From positions 43,125 to 107,124 of the forward strand of contig JAAUPR010000003.1 in NCBI GenBank assembly GCA_012033055.1: DNA of 64,000 bases, in the 5' to 3' direction. The notes under the pieces are model-generated. The model did no database searches, was not told where the DNA came from, and worked only from the letters and a program-made list of their open reading frames with translations. Position 1 is the first letter of the stretch; each line of letters starts with the position of its first letter. Source of the stretch: Limnothrix sp. RL_2_0 (GTDB lineage Bacteria > Cyanobacteriota > Cyanobacteriia > Cyanobacteriales > MRBY01). Positions 1 to 9,136 of this stretch are shown one piece after another. A program made the position numbers and the translations under genes.

Positions 1-48
1 ACAAAAATCAGCAAATCAAGTTTTAAAAAAGAGATAAAAAAAGAGAGT

Positions 49-258
49 TTATCGATTCACATTATTTTTACTAGTGGAATCAGGATTACTTCTCACATAT
101 TTTGTCCCATCCTTTTCATAAATTCAGTGATGAGGATGTTTTCCTGCTTCGATCTCAGTAACTAGTTTGCGTCGTGTCACAATCCCTCTCCCAAGAATTG
201 TGTAGGTCTCATTCTGACCATTGTCTCCATCCTGATTTCCTTTAATAACTTTAGCCAT
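49..258 (-). pseudogene. DUF3892-like small protein with an in-frame stop
   Basis: Read from the ATG at 258, this gives a short protein beginning MAKVIKGNQDGDNGQN and running 44 codons to a TGA at 124-126. Translation then continues in the same frame for 24 more codons to TAA at 49-51. The part after the TGA contains GTKYVRSNPD and KNNVN, which is the usual end of DUF3892 proteins (YxRSxPD followed by NN). A purine-rich GAGGGG lies just upstream of the ATG. I read it as one 69-codon gene broken by a nonsense change at codon 45, or by a sequencing error. The function of DUF3892 is unknown. Translational readthrough is possible but nothing specific supports it. Confidence 0.55.
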
Positions 259-500
259 AACCCCTCTTAAATAAGTACAAACATATTGTAGTTTGGCGAT
301 GGTATGTAATTTGAATTTTATAGTTCTTCACCCAACAGAGATGCGTTACGACGGATAGATTATTTTTCGCCAATTTCAGATTTTTTTGCCGTCTTCACAG
401 CATCCTACCGATCGCCTGTTTGTACCATGAGAGAGAAAGGCGATCGCCCTCGAATATCGAAAAAACATTAATCACATCAATGAAAATCGCCGCCCAGCAC

Positions 501-538
501 AAAGCCACAACTTATGACAAGCAAACAATTGTGGCTTT
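501..538. terminator. Hairpin downstream of ndhN
   Basis: A perfect 10-bp inverted repeat (AAAGCCACAA at 501-510, TTGTGGCTTT at 529-538) encloses an 18-base loop. A T-rich tail follows on the plus strand. On the minus strand, the direction of ndhN, only a weak TTT follows. It may end ndhN transcripts. The rest of the gene-free stretch 259-572 holds one HIP1 site and no gene I can support. Confidence 0.45.
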
Positions 539-572
539 ATTTTTTAATTGAATTTTGGCTGAAAAATCTGGG

Positions 573-1046
573 TTAAGTCAAAATATCCGTCAACGCTTTG
601 AACTGGAACGAGCGATCGCCACCCATTTCCACAACAACCTTAATCTGGGTATTTTCGCGGGTCAGGCTGATGAGATATTCTAACTCTTGCCGAGATAGAA
701 CATAGCCTTCAATAATCCAGAGAATAATACCTTTGCTCTTCGCGGGGAGATTTTCGAGCTGATAATTCGCAATGCCCGGCACATAGTAGCGATAGCCCAC
801 CGCTGCGCCAGAACCCGCCACATCTTTTTTGCCGAGGTGAGCAGGCCGTACACCGTGAAATTGGGTGAGATAGGCTGTGACATCTCCTAGACCCCGTGCC
901 GAGACATTCACGACGCTGTAGCCAGTGCAACGTAAACGCCGGATGTAACGACCTTCAAAACCCCCTTCTAAAGGCGCATAGATCGCCACAGCCCCCGATT
1001 TTTCTACGGTGCGAATAAATCCTTTACCAGTGGTCAAAAGTGCCAT
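573..1046 (-). CDS. ndhN: NAD(P)H-quinone oxidoreductase subunit N
   Basis: This is subunit N of the cyanobacterial/plastid-type NDH-1 complex. The complex moves electrons from ferredoxin to plastoquinone during respiration and cyclic electron flow and takes part in CO2 uptake. NdhN sits in the peripheral arm on the cytoplasmic side of the thylakoid. The 157 residues match the usual length. Family blocks are visible in order: PLEGGFEGRY near residue 25, ARGLGDVTAYLT near 50, HGVRPAHLGKK near 64, GIILWIIEG near 105 and VVVEMGGDR near 137. No transmembrane segment is expected or seen. The gene stands alone: the next gene in the same direction starts 164 bases upstream and the downstream side ends at a hairpin. 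Confidence 0.95.
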   Translation of the reverse strand: MALLTTGKGFIRTVEKSGAVAIYAPLEGGFEGRYIRRLRCTGYSVVNVSARGLGDVTAYLTQFHGVRPAHLGKKDVAGSGAAVGYRYYVPGIANYQLENLPAKSKGIILWIIEGYVLSRQELEYLISLTRENTQIKVVVEMGGDRSFQFKALTDILT

Positions 1047-1209
1047 GTCGTTTATCTAGGGAGACGGGTGAACTTGCCCAAAAATTATATCGGATTGTTC
1101 CGGGACATTGGGACAAAAATCCAACTTTTTCCTTCTTGGCTGGAGAGTTTTGGGAATTTTACCCGCTAGAGGCCAGCCTATCGAGTCTCTTTTTTCGACC
1201 TAGCTCAAT

Positions 1210-1710
1210 TTAACGGTTGGCTTCATTCAGGCGATCGCCGAGACGTTTACGCAGATTTTCCTTAGCCTGATTCATATGTTGCGCCATCTCTTCCCGTTGG
1301 GCGGGGGTCAGCACATCACGAATATCCATCATTTGCTGGAACTGGAGGTCAGCCATTTCGCGGCGGAGGGTTGCCACTGTGCGGTGTTGGCTTTCGAGTT
1401 GGCTACGGCTGGTGCTGCCATTGGAGATCAGGGTTTTCATCGTGCCATAGGCTTGGCTCATCGCCGTTTTTTTAGTGGACATTTGCCCTTGGTAGGCTGC
1501 GCGAATCGTTTGGATTTCCGCTTTTTGGGTGACACTCAAATTTAAGCTGTTCAATAATGAATCTTTGCCGTTGCCGCCCCGTGCGATGAGGTTTGGTTGA
1601 TTGCTAACGGTGGGATTGTCCGCGAGATTGGTCGGTTCAGCGATCGCCATGGAGGCAGAACTGAGGGTAAGAACAGTGGCGATCGCCAGCAAAAAATTAC
1701 GTTGAAACAT
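1210..1710 (-). CDS. Spy/CpxP-like periplasmic protein
   Basis: Residues 1-24 are a clear signal peptide (hydrophobic core, then Ala-Glu-Pro), so the product should be periplasmic. The mature part is almost wholly helical and carries two LTxxQ-type motifs, LSVTQ at 58-62 and LTPAQ at 134-138. These mark the Spy/CpxP/ZraP superfamily of periplasmic chaperones and envelope-stress sensors. It is the third gene after an ECF sigma factor and a putative anti-sigma protein, 49 bases from the latter. A role as a periplasmic sensor or effector of that regulon is therefore likely but inferred. The C-terminus is basic and ends at NEANR. Confidence 0.75.
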   Translation of the reverse strand: MFQRNFLLAIATVLTLSSASMAIAEPTNLADNPTVSNQPNLIARGGNGKDSLLNSLNLSVTQKAEIQTIRAAYQGQMSTKKTAMSQAYGTMKTLISNGSTSRSQLESQHRTVATLRREMADLQFQQMMDIRDVLTPAQREEMAQHMNQAKENLRKRLGDRLNEANR

Positions 1711-1759
1711 AGTGATTTTCCTTCAGTAAATGAATAATCAAAATTGAAAACCAAAACCC

Positions 1760-2170
1760 TTACGGATTAGTCTCAGCAAACATTTCGGTATAGCCGTAAA
1801 ATTCAGCCCCGGCATAACTTCTCGGCTCAAAGGCATGGGACCAACTCGTTTTGAGATAAGCCTCTAACCCTTCGTCGGTCGAAGTTGTCACTTCAATATT
1901 CACAAAGGTTGCAGACCCCGCTTCTAGGGCAAACTCTGGAATAGGTATCGAAGGCTTGTATTCATTCCAGAGGAGCGACACCCCAGCGGCGATCGCCGTC
2001 GGCACTAACCAAAGCACCCTACCCACTGACCGTGATTTTGTGGGGGACTGTTGAGGGTGGGTCTCCAATAGCGCCATTAATGCCGTTTCCTGATCCTCCC
2101 TTGCTGGAGGCGGTTGGGGCTGATGCATTTGGAGAAATTGAATGAAGTGGTCATCCTCAGAAAATTTCAT
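1760..2170 (-). CDS. Putative membrane anti-sigma factor
   Basis: This 136-residue protein has a short cytoplasmic N-terminus rich in Gln and Pro, one predicted membrane segment at about 51-68, and a C-terminal part of about 65 residues that would lie outside. Its start codon overlaps the stop of the ECF sigma gene in ATGA (2167-2170), which implies translational coupling. Small single-pass proteins coupled to ECF sigma genes are usually their anti-sigma factors. I see no zinc-binding HxxxCxxC (ZAS) motif, so the call rests on topology and position. It could also be an unrelated regulon member. Confidence 0.6.
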   Translation of the reverse strand: MKFSEDDHFIQFLQMHQPQPPPAREDQETALMALLETHPQQSPTKSRSVGRVLWLVPTAIAAGVSLLWNEYKPSIPIPEFALEAGSATFVNIEVTTSTDEGLEAYLKTSWSHAFEPRSYAGAEFYGYTEMFAETNP

Positions 2171-2757
2171 CGCTTAACTCCTTGGGTTTCTAAAAATTGA
2201 CGCAGCGATCGCCGAGCATGATGCAACCGAGATTTCACCGTACCTAGCGGCACATCCAGTACCTCAGCCACCTCTTTTTGGGGCAAATCTTTCAGGTCAT
2301 GCAACACCAGCACTGCCCGATGATCAAGGCTCAAAGTCTGAAGACCCTGCTGGATCAATTCCTGATAATGGAGAGCCGTCAAAGCTTCCCCCTCCTGATC
2401 TGCCATAAGATGATCCTGCGTTTCGATGTCCACTGGGGTTGTAATCTGTCTCGCAAAACGTCGCCGCTGATCCGTCGCCACATTCCAGCTAATGCGGTAG
2501 AGCCACGTGGCAAAATACTCTGGATTCCGCAGTTTCGGTAGACCTTGCCACACTTTCAAAAAGACATCTTGGACTAAATCATCCAACACCGCCTTCCCAC
2601 AAAGTTGGAACAAAGTAGAGCGTACTTTTTGCTGATACCGCTGATAGAGCATCCGAAAACTATGGCGATCGCCGCCTTGGCACTGACGCACCAGTTCAAT
2701 GTCCGAAATTTCCGCAGATTGTTCAGCAGACAGATTAAGCATCCCTACCCCAGTCAT
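2167..2757 (-). CDS. ECF-type RNA polymerase sigma factor
   Basis: This is a sigma-70 family factor with only regions 2 and 4, typical of ECF (RpoE-like) sigmas; its 196 residues are normal. Region 2 is seen as DDLVQDVFLKVW (59-70) and FATWLYRISWN with the following basic QRRR (82-100). Region 4 has a helix-turn-helix at QKEVAEVLDVPLGTVKSRLH near 160-180. It is the first gene of a three-gene unit with a coupled putative anti-sigma gene and a Spy-like periplasmic gene, so it probably directs an envelope-stress response and may control its own operon. It could correspond to cyanobacterial SigG, but I cannot decide the group from sequence alone. Confidence 0.9.
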   Translation of the reverse strand: MTGVGMLNLSAEQSAEISDIELVRQCQGGDRHSFRMLYQRYQQKVRSTLFQLCGKAVLDDLVQDVFLKVWQGLPKLRNPEYFATWLYRISWNVATDQRRRFARQITTPVDIETQDHLMADQEGEALTALHYQELIQQGLQTLSLDHRAVLVLHDLKDLPQKEVAEVLDVPLGTVKSRLHHARRSLRQFLETQGVKR

Positions 2758-2887
2758 CCCACAACCCTTTAGACCAACACCATTACCAGAAGGTTCAAAT
2801 CAACCAAAATCTTTTTTAGAGAAAGAACTTGCCAAACCAGAATAACCATGGATATAATTGTTAACCGTTGGCGTAAGCAAACAATAA

Positions 2888-2959
2888 TCCTCAGTAGCTC
2901 AGTGGTAGAGCGGTCGACTGTTAATCGATTGGTCGCAAGTTCGAATCTTGCCTGGGGAG
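2888..2959 (+). tRNA. tRNA-Asn (GTT)
   Basis: A 72-base cloverleaf. The acceptor stem TCCTCAG (2888-2894) pairs with CTGGGGA (2952-2958) with one T-G wobble, and the discriminator is G2959. The D arm contains AGCTCAGTGGTAGAGC, the anticodon loop CTGTTAA gives GTT, and the T loop is TTCGAAT. CCA is not encoded. Confidence 0.95.
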
Positions 2960-3154
2960 TTTTAAAAAAGTTCAATACAGTTTGAATGCTGATATCCATA
3001 CTTTACTTTGCGGATTCCCCATTACAGGCCGCAGTTGAGTGAGTATTAGCTCGTTGTGAAGCAATCTTTCAGTTATCAATTGAACATCTATGGGGTTAAT
3101 CACATAGAATAACTGGAGAGTCGACCTGACATTGAGAGGAAAACCGGCGTTAAC

Positions 3155-4275
3155 GTGGAGTCACTTGTCCAATTTGTCCAAGAGCAACTACAACAGTCCA
3201 CCAAAGCATCTGCAGCCCAGTGCCGCGAAGTTGCTGACCGGATTGCCGATGAAGTCACTCGCATTTGCCAAGAAAGCGATCGCATCCAACGCTCTGGCGA
3301 AATAGAAACGTGGGAAAAAAATCTTTCGGAACACCGCATCCGGCAATGTTTAAACTATTACAAACTAGGGTCGCGCCGGGGACGGATCGAGCTACAGAGC
3401 ACCCTGAGCGCCATCATTTACCGCTACATTTCCCTCCGTCAGGGGTCATCGAGCTATCAGGCAAAGGTTAATCTCATTGAAGATTTTTTGCAGGGCTTTT
3501 ACGCTGAGACATTAAATGCTTTCCGCCGGGAAACAAAATCAGCACCCACCTATAGTCCCCATACGCTAATCGAACTGGCTGAATATATGGCCTTTTCGGA
3601 ACGGTACGCTAAACGCCGCATTACTTTTTCCCGTGGGCGATCGCAGCAACTCATTATTCTACGCGCCCAAACTTTTTCCCAACAGCAACCCCTCGAAGCG
3701 TCCGTCGATATGACTGCCGCTGAAAGCTCCTTTAGCCGAGATGACCAAGAATGGGAAGGGATTGCCATGCAGCAGCTCCGTTCCTACATGGTCGAACAGG
3801 GCAGTGATACCGAACTCACCGACAGCAATCTCCGGGAAACCGTAACCTATGCCCTTGTGCAATATTTAGAAGAAAAGCAGCAGAGTGATTGCATCGATTA
3901 TTTTGTGCTGCGTTTACGGGACTGTGCCACCTCCGAAATTGAATCCATCCTAAATCTCACCCCCCGCCAGCGAGACTACCTCCAACAGCGATTTAAATAT
4001 CATTTGATTCGCTTTGCCCTTTCCCACAATTGGGAGATTGTTCATCAGTGGCTAGGGGCAACTTTGGAGCAAAATCTTGGCCTTACCCTGAGTCAATGGG
4101 ATGATCTGCACAAAGCACTCACGGAACCTCAGCAAAAACTTTTGGCGCTCAAAAACAAGGTCTGGAGCATGCGGCGATCGCCCAAGAGCTATCCCTCACC
4201 GCTTCACAAACCGATAAACTGTGGGTTAAATTGCTGGAGATTGCTTGGGATATCCGTAACCAATCCACTGCCTAG
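3155..4275 (+). CDS. HetZ-family protein, C-terminus frameshifted
   Basis: A cytoplasmic, mostly helical protein of about 373 residues, starting at GTG 3155. I recognise it as HetZ-like from the block from LNLTPRQRDYLQQRFKYH to NLGLTLSQW in its last third and from the PatU-like gene next to it. HetZ is needed early in heterocyst differentiation in filamentous strains; its role in unicellular strains is unclear. In the frame of the GTG the last 37 or so residues, from about VWSMRRSPKSY to a stop at 4277-4279, look non-coding. One extra base near 4160 restores GLEHAAIAQELSLTASQ and a TAG at 4273-4275. A single base therefore seems to be missing, close to a HIP1 site at 4172-4180. Confidence 0.6.
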
Positions 4276-4351
4276 TTAGATTCACTGGATCTCGCTAAAA
4301 GAAATTTTCAAAAATTACGTACGTAACTGTCCTGATCGGGAAAATAAACCC

Positions 4352-5362
4352 ATGAATAGTGACATGGACAACAACAAAATGTCCTCTCAAAACGCGGCTG
4401 ATCAACTTCCTCTTACGGAACACGATCCTGGCCTTTCCGGGGAGCAAACACAACTTTGGGAAGACAATTATCCTGATCAGGCTTTAGAAACTGAGATGGA
4501 TCCAATACTGGTCGAAGATTTTTTACTCGAACTTTCGCCAGATGCCATTATCGACGAGGAATTATCCACAAATATGAATAATATGAATGCAATTGAAGCG
4601 CGTTTTCAAAGTTTGCTGAAAGACCGCTTACTCCAAGAAATCGCCAGCCACCCCCCTCGCTTCCCTTGGGAAACTGGATCGGAAGTCTATTTGACAGACG
4701 GACAGCCAGAACAGGAGCCAGTAGTAACACCGCTATGGCAACCCCAGTTGGCAGCTTTCAATATTCCGTTCAAAATGCCTGAGCCAATGTTGAGTAATCT
4801 CATGCGGTCTTGTTCTGAGGCGATGCAATCCTTAGAACCGCAAGGGGCAAAGTTAGTGCAGGCGGTGCAGGAGCTATTCCCTGTGGAGCAGTTGATGTTA
4901 CATCAGATGGCTCAGTGGGTTATGGCTACACCAGATCGTTCTGGCCCGGCGGCTGTCTTAACTGGAGATTTCCAAACGGCTAGTGATCAGCAACAGATTG
5001 CGATGTCGATGATCGCAGCAAAGACTATTTTGGAACAGTTGACCATCAATGTCTCGGCCAAGGCTCCGGCTAAGTTTGAGTGGGAAACGGCTGTGGGGGC
5101 GATCGCCATCAAGGCTAGCCATGTCAGCAATCAAACCTCAGAATTGGGTCACAAAGTACATCTCTCCGTTTATCTGCCCCAAGGTGGTCAGGTGACATGG
5201 GAAACAGCTCAGGGTTCAGCTAGTGCGTCGCGGCTCTATCCCGGGGAACTAGGTTTAACTCTTGTGGACTGTCAAAAAGGCGGCATCTACCCAGTGACAA
5301 TCACATTTAATCAGGCAAATCAAGAACCCCTCACCGTGGCGATCGCCTTAGATCCAGCATAG
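4352..5362 (+). CDS. PatU-like protein
   Basis: A 336-residue soluble protein. The acidic N-terminal 90 residues are low in conservation signals. The middle (about 125-205) has the block PLWQPQLAAFNIPFKMPEP, then GAKLVQAVQELFPVEQ, which I recognise from PatU proteins, partners of HetZ in filamentous cyanobacteria. The C-terminal 120 residues look beta-rich and start with KTILEQLTINVSAKA, resembling the beta domain of cyanobacterial DUF1822-type proteins. It follows the HetZ-like gene by about 75 bases in the same direction, matching hetZ-patU gene order, so the two are probably co-transcribed. Function in a non-heterocystous cell is unknown. The assignment rests on memory of the family and needs a profile search. 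Confidence 0.55.
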   Translation: MNSDMDNNKMSSQNAADQLPLTEHDPGLSGEQTQLWEDNYPDQALETEMDPILVEDFLLELSPDAIIDEELSTNMNNMNAIEARFQSLLKDRLLQEIASHPPRFPWETGSEVYLTDGQPEQEPVVTPLWQPQLAAFNIPFKMPEPMLSNLMRSCSEAMQSLEPQGAKLVQAVQELFPVEQLMLHQMAQWVMATPDRSGPAAVLTGDFQTASDQQQIAMSMIAAKTILEQLTINVSAKAPAKFEWETAVGAIAIKASHVSNQTSELGHKVHLSVYLPQGGQVTWETAQGSASASRLYPGELGLTLVDCQKGGIYPVTITFNQANQEPLTVAIALDPA

Positions 5363-5504
5363 ATAGGTTAATACAACCCAGACCTTTTGGGTGCTTCTCG
5401 TTTTCAGGGTGCAGATGATGCTGGGAAACTCCGGACATTAATCAGAATTGAAGGTTAGGCTAGTAAAGAGTGTTTTGCCCTAGCCCGGGATCCGAATAGC
5501 GACA

Positions 5505-7912
5505 ATGACGATTAATCCGACACCACCACAGCATAAGCAGTTGCTGCCAGACTTTATGGCTCGCCTGCGAAATCTACCGAAACCGATCACAGAAGAATCT
5601 CTTATTCTCAGGGCTTTGGTGCAGATCCTTGTGATCATCGGTATTATCGCGACGGACATCGCCTCCGATGGCTCCCTGCTCTGGTTTAATTTGCCGGTTA
5701 GTATTTTTGCTGTGCCCCTCACGATTCTGGCTGGATTGTGGAGTTGGCGGAGCCGCAAAGATTCGAATATTGGGGTCAAATTTCTCATTGCGATCGGCAT
5801 GTTAGCCATGTTGCTGTTGTTCTTTCGCAATATCTACGCAAATCTCAACGACACTCGTCTTGTCCTCGCAGAATTACTGATTCAGCTACAAATTCTCCAC
5901 GGCTTCGATATGCCCCGGCGGAAGGATTTGGGTTATTCAATGGTGATTGGCTTGATCTTGATTGGGGTAGCTGGCACGGTGTCTCAAACCCTTGCGTTTG
6001 CGCCTTGGCTATTCCTTTTTCTGGCGATCGCCTTACCTGTTTTGGTGCTGGATTATCGATCCCGCTTAGGCTTAGAAAGTCTGGATCAGCTCCTGCGCCG
6101 CAGACGAGAGACAAAAAAAATGTGCGTCAAGATTTACTCCAATATTCCCCCCTGTCACCGAAACGCCTTGGCATAATTCTTTGCATCGTCCTCACATTGG
6201 GCATGGGGATTTTCACTGTGATGCCCCGCTTTCCCGGCTACCAACTGAGTACATTGCCCGTCAGTTTGCCCAGTGATGCCCCAGAAAATCAAAAATTTAA
6301 CGAAGGCAATCGCAGTCTAGCCAATCCCGGTTACGAAAATCGCGGTCGGAATAATGGCGGCACTGGCGGCGATACCTTTAGTGATGGTAATGCGGGTGGA
6401 GGTGAAGGGGGAGATGCTTCCGGCGATCGCAATGGTGGCAGTCCCCTAGAAGGACAGGGCGAAATTAACGACACCGAATATTACGGCTTTAATACCAAAA
6501 TCAACCAAAACCTACGCGGCAAGATGGATAAAATCCTTGTCATGCGGGTGCGATCGCAGGCTCCCGGCTATTGGCGAGTGATGTCCTTTGATCACTACAC
6601 CGGTCAAGGTTGGGAAGTAACCGATGCTGATAATTTGAGCTTAACAGAGCGTTCCCGCTGGGGTGGTCGATTCTTTCTATACCCTTTTATTTCACCGCAA
6701 GTTAGAACCAGAAAAGTTATTCAGAGCTATACGGCCGTCAAAGCTTTACCCAATATTGTGCCAGCGATGACCTACCCATCCGAGCTGTACTTTCCCACCA
6801 GTGAAATTGGTCAGGATCCCCTCGGTAATCTGCGATCGCCCCTCGGTATTTTGGAAGGATTAACCTATACCGTCGTGTCCGCAGTCCCTTACCGAGAACG
6901 GGGCAAACTCGCTATCTCTGGCACCGATTATCCAGCCCCAATTACTGATAAATATTTAGACGTACCGCCGGAAATCAAAGAAAAGGTTAAAGAATTAGCA
7001 GAAGACATTCTGTCCCGTTCTAATAGCGAAATTACGTCCCCCTATGAAAAAGCCCTATACCTAACCCAAGGCCTCAAACAGCGATTCCCCCAAGCCCAAG
7101 AAGTGCCATTTTTTGAAGATGGTGAGGATTTAGTTGATGCTTTTCTGTTCAAATATAAAGGGGGTTATGCAGATCATTACGCGACAGTTTTGACCATCAT
7201 GCTGCGCTCCATCGGCATTCCTGCCCGTTTTACCACAGGTTTTGGACAGGGAGAATTCAACCCTTTTACTGGCTATTATTTGGTACACAACACTGATGCC
7301 CATGCGGTCACTGAGGCTTATTTCCCCGGACAGGGCTGGTTCGCATTTGATCCTTTGCCGGGTCATGAATTAGTGCCGCCATCTTTTGAAGAATCGGGTG
7401 CTTTTAGTGTAGTGAAATGGATTTGGGAATGGGTCGCTAGCTGGGTTCCATCGCCGATATTGGGCTTTTTTGAAGGACTCTGGAAAACGGGTCTACAAAT
7501 TTTGGGCGTGGTTATTCTACGACTGTGGGGTTTTGTATCGGGCAATCTTGTCGGGGCTGTAGTGGGGGCGATCGCCGTCTCTTTTGCTGGGATGGGAAGC
7601 TGGTTTTTGTTCCGACAAATTCGGGGATGGCTAGGCCGTCGTCGCTTTGCCCGTCTGCCCCAAATGGAACAGCTTTATCAACAGATGCTGGCGCAGCTCA
7701 GATTACAAGGACACCAAAAGGATATCTCCCAAACACCGAAGGAATTTCTCCAAGGACTTCAACAAAAATATAAACCTGAAGCTGTGGGCATTATGACCGA
7801 ATTAACAGAAGCCTATGTGGGTTGGCGTTATGGCGGGCAAGCAGCCAATACAGACTATCTTCAGACCCAGCTAAAACTGCTCCAAAAATATCTAAAACGC
7901 ATCAAAAGCTAA
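5505..7912 (+). pseudogene. Transglutaminase-like membrane protein (TgpA/DUF3488 type), frameshift in an A8 run
   Basis: One gene split into two frames. The first frame (5505-6120) encodes several membrane helices. The second (from about 6113 to 7912) carries on with another helix, a Gly/Asn-rich linker and a transglutaminase-like domain, then a C-terminal helix and a DUF4129-like tail. The switch falls in the run of eight A at 6113-6120. Nine A would give RRRRETKKNVRQDLLQYSP without a break. In the core the usual GxCxxFA position reads GGYADHYATVL, so the catalytic Cys is replaced by Ala, while the His block DAHAVTEAY and FDPLPG are kept. The protein may therefore be catalytically inert even when intact. 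One gene with a missing base, or transcriptional slippage, are the two readings. Confidence 0.75.
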
Positions 7913-7916
7913 AATA

Positions 7917-8003
7917 CGGAGAGGGGGGGATTCGAACCCCCGACTGAGTTGCCCCAGTAATAGTTTTCGAGACTACCGCATTCAACCGCTCTGCCACCTC
8001 TCC
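7917..8003 (-). tRNA. tRNA-Ser (CGA)
   Basis: An 87-base tRNA with a long variable arm. The acceptor stem GGAGAGG (from 8003) pairs with CCTCTCC (ending 7918), discriminator G at 7917. The anticodon loop TCTCGAAAA gives CGA, and the T arm contains GGTTCGAATCC. CCA is not encoded. Confidence 0.95.
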
Positions 8004-8068
8004 ACGGTTCAATTATTCTATGAAAAAACAGCAGACTTAGCTAGTCTAGATTCATAAACAATCGGCGA

Positions 8069-8139
8069 AGCGGGTGAGGGGAATCGAACCCCTATCATCA
8101 GCTTGGAAGGCTGAGGTTTTACCACTAAACTACACCCGC
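8069..8139 (-). tRNA. tRNA-Gly (TCC)
   Basis: A 71-base tRNA. The acceptor stem GCGGGTG (from 8139) pairs with CACCCGC (ending 8070), discriminator T at 8069. The D arm is GTAGTTTAGTGGTAAAAC, the anticodon loop CTTCCAA gives TCC, and the T loop is TTCGATT. CCA is not encoded. Confidence 0.95.
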
Positions 8140-8510
8140 AAGTGTTTTAGACACTCTCACGAGAATAACATCTTTTTTTGTTAATGCCTAGTCTTCCTAT
8201 CCAAAAAATATTTTTAAATTTTTGACGATTGGTCACTATAACAGAGGGCTCACACGCCTTTTGATTGCTCTGGATCAAGGATTTGGGGAGTGTAGGGAAT
8301 GGGTATGGTCAAAATATAGGGTCGTCGATATTTTTATTGGGCAACTAATTTCTAGGGTGGCGATCGCCGCGAACCCATCCCCCACAATATTTCCCATTAA
8401 GTTTACTTTTCTTAAGATTTCTTGGCGATCGCAGCAGGCTGAATTCCTTGTGAGACAATAGTCTAAGCTATTAAACTAGACAAGAATCCATTTATTAAAA
8501 CTTCAATAAT
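8140..8510. other. Gene-free stretch upstream of apcD
   Basis: Between tRNA-Gly and apcD I find no supported gene. An open frame at 8222-8461 has no recognisable protein features and no ribosome binding site. The stretch holds two HIP1 sites and must contain the apcD promoter, but no confident -35/-10 pair is visible. Confidence 0.5.
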
Positions 8511-8996
8511 ATGAGCGTCGTTAGTCAAGTAATCCTCAAAGCCGATGACGAACTCCGCTACCCCAGCAGCGGTGAACTGACAGGCATCAAAAGCTTTTTA
8601 GAGACTGGAGCTATGCGGTTACGTATCGCCGAGACTCTAGCGGATAATGAAAAGAAAATCGTCGATGAAGCCCAGAAAAAGCTCTTCGCGGTACACCCGG
8701 AATATCGCACAGCTGGCGGTAATGCTTCCACTACTAAGCGGTATAACCAATGTCTCCGGGACTATGGTTGGTATTTGCGCCTCGTGACCTACGGTGTCCT
8801 TGCTGGAGATAAATCTCCTGTGGAGAGCATTGGTCTAGTCGGTGTGAAGGAAATGTACAATTCCCTCGATGTACCCGTCACTGGCATGATCGATGCGATT
8901 CGTTGCCTGAAGGATGCTGCCCTTGGTGTCCTCGACAGAGAAGAAGCCCAGACGGCTGGCCCTTATTTTGACTACATTACCCAAGCAATGTCTTAG
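8511..8996 (+). CDS. apcD: Allophycocyanin B alpha subunit (ApcD)
   Basis: ApcD is a phycobilisome-core bilin protein that, with LCM, acts as a terminal emitter and helps pass energy to photosystem I and in state transitions. All 161 residues of the family are present. The N-terminus [20 protein letters not shown] is ApcD-like rather than ApcA or ApcB. The bilin-binding Cys is in [12 protein letters not shown] near residue 81, after the conserved Asn/Thr-rich turn. The gene is monocistronic: tRNA genes lie upstream on the other strand and a strong terminator follows at 9042. Core subunit genes apcA/B/C are not in this window. Confidence 0.92.
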   Translation: MSVVSQVILKADDELRYPSSGELTGIKSFLETGAMRLRIAETLADNEKKIVDEAQKKLFAVHPEYRTAGGNASTTKRYNQCLRDYGWYLRLVTYGVLAGDKSPVESIGLVGVKEMYNSLDVPVTGMIDAIRCLKDAALGVLDREEAQTAGPYFDYITQAMS

Positions 8997-9041
8997 GTTG
9001 ATTGATGTATTGAAACAAAACATTAATAACTTTTTGAAGGG

Positions 9042-9078
9042 TTCAGGATTGTCTGCGGAGATATCCTGAATTTTTTTT
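9042..9078 (+). terminator. Rho-independent terminator of apcD
   Basis: A perfect 8-bp stem, TTCAGGAT at 9042-9049 and ATCCTGAA at 9063-9070, with a 13-base loop, is followed by eight T. It begins 46 bases after the apcD stop. Confidence 0.85.
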
Positions 9079-9136
9079 GTGGCGATCGCCGATCTCGTTA
9101 TCCTAGTTAGCAGCAGGTTGAGGAGAAAAAAAAGAG

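Noticed and set aside
6113..6120. Programmed ribosomal frameshift in the transglutaminase-like gene
   Set aside because: No stimulatory structure was seen, and the same kind of single-base loss occurs in seven other genes, so a sequencing cause is simpler; kept only as a low-interest test.
8222..8461. Open frame of 79 codons upstream of apcD
   Set aside because: Low-quality composition and no start signal; more likely promoter region.
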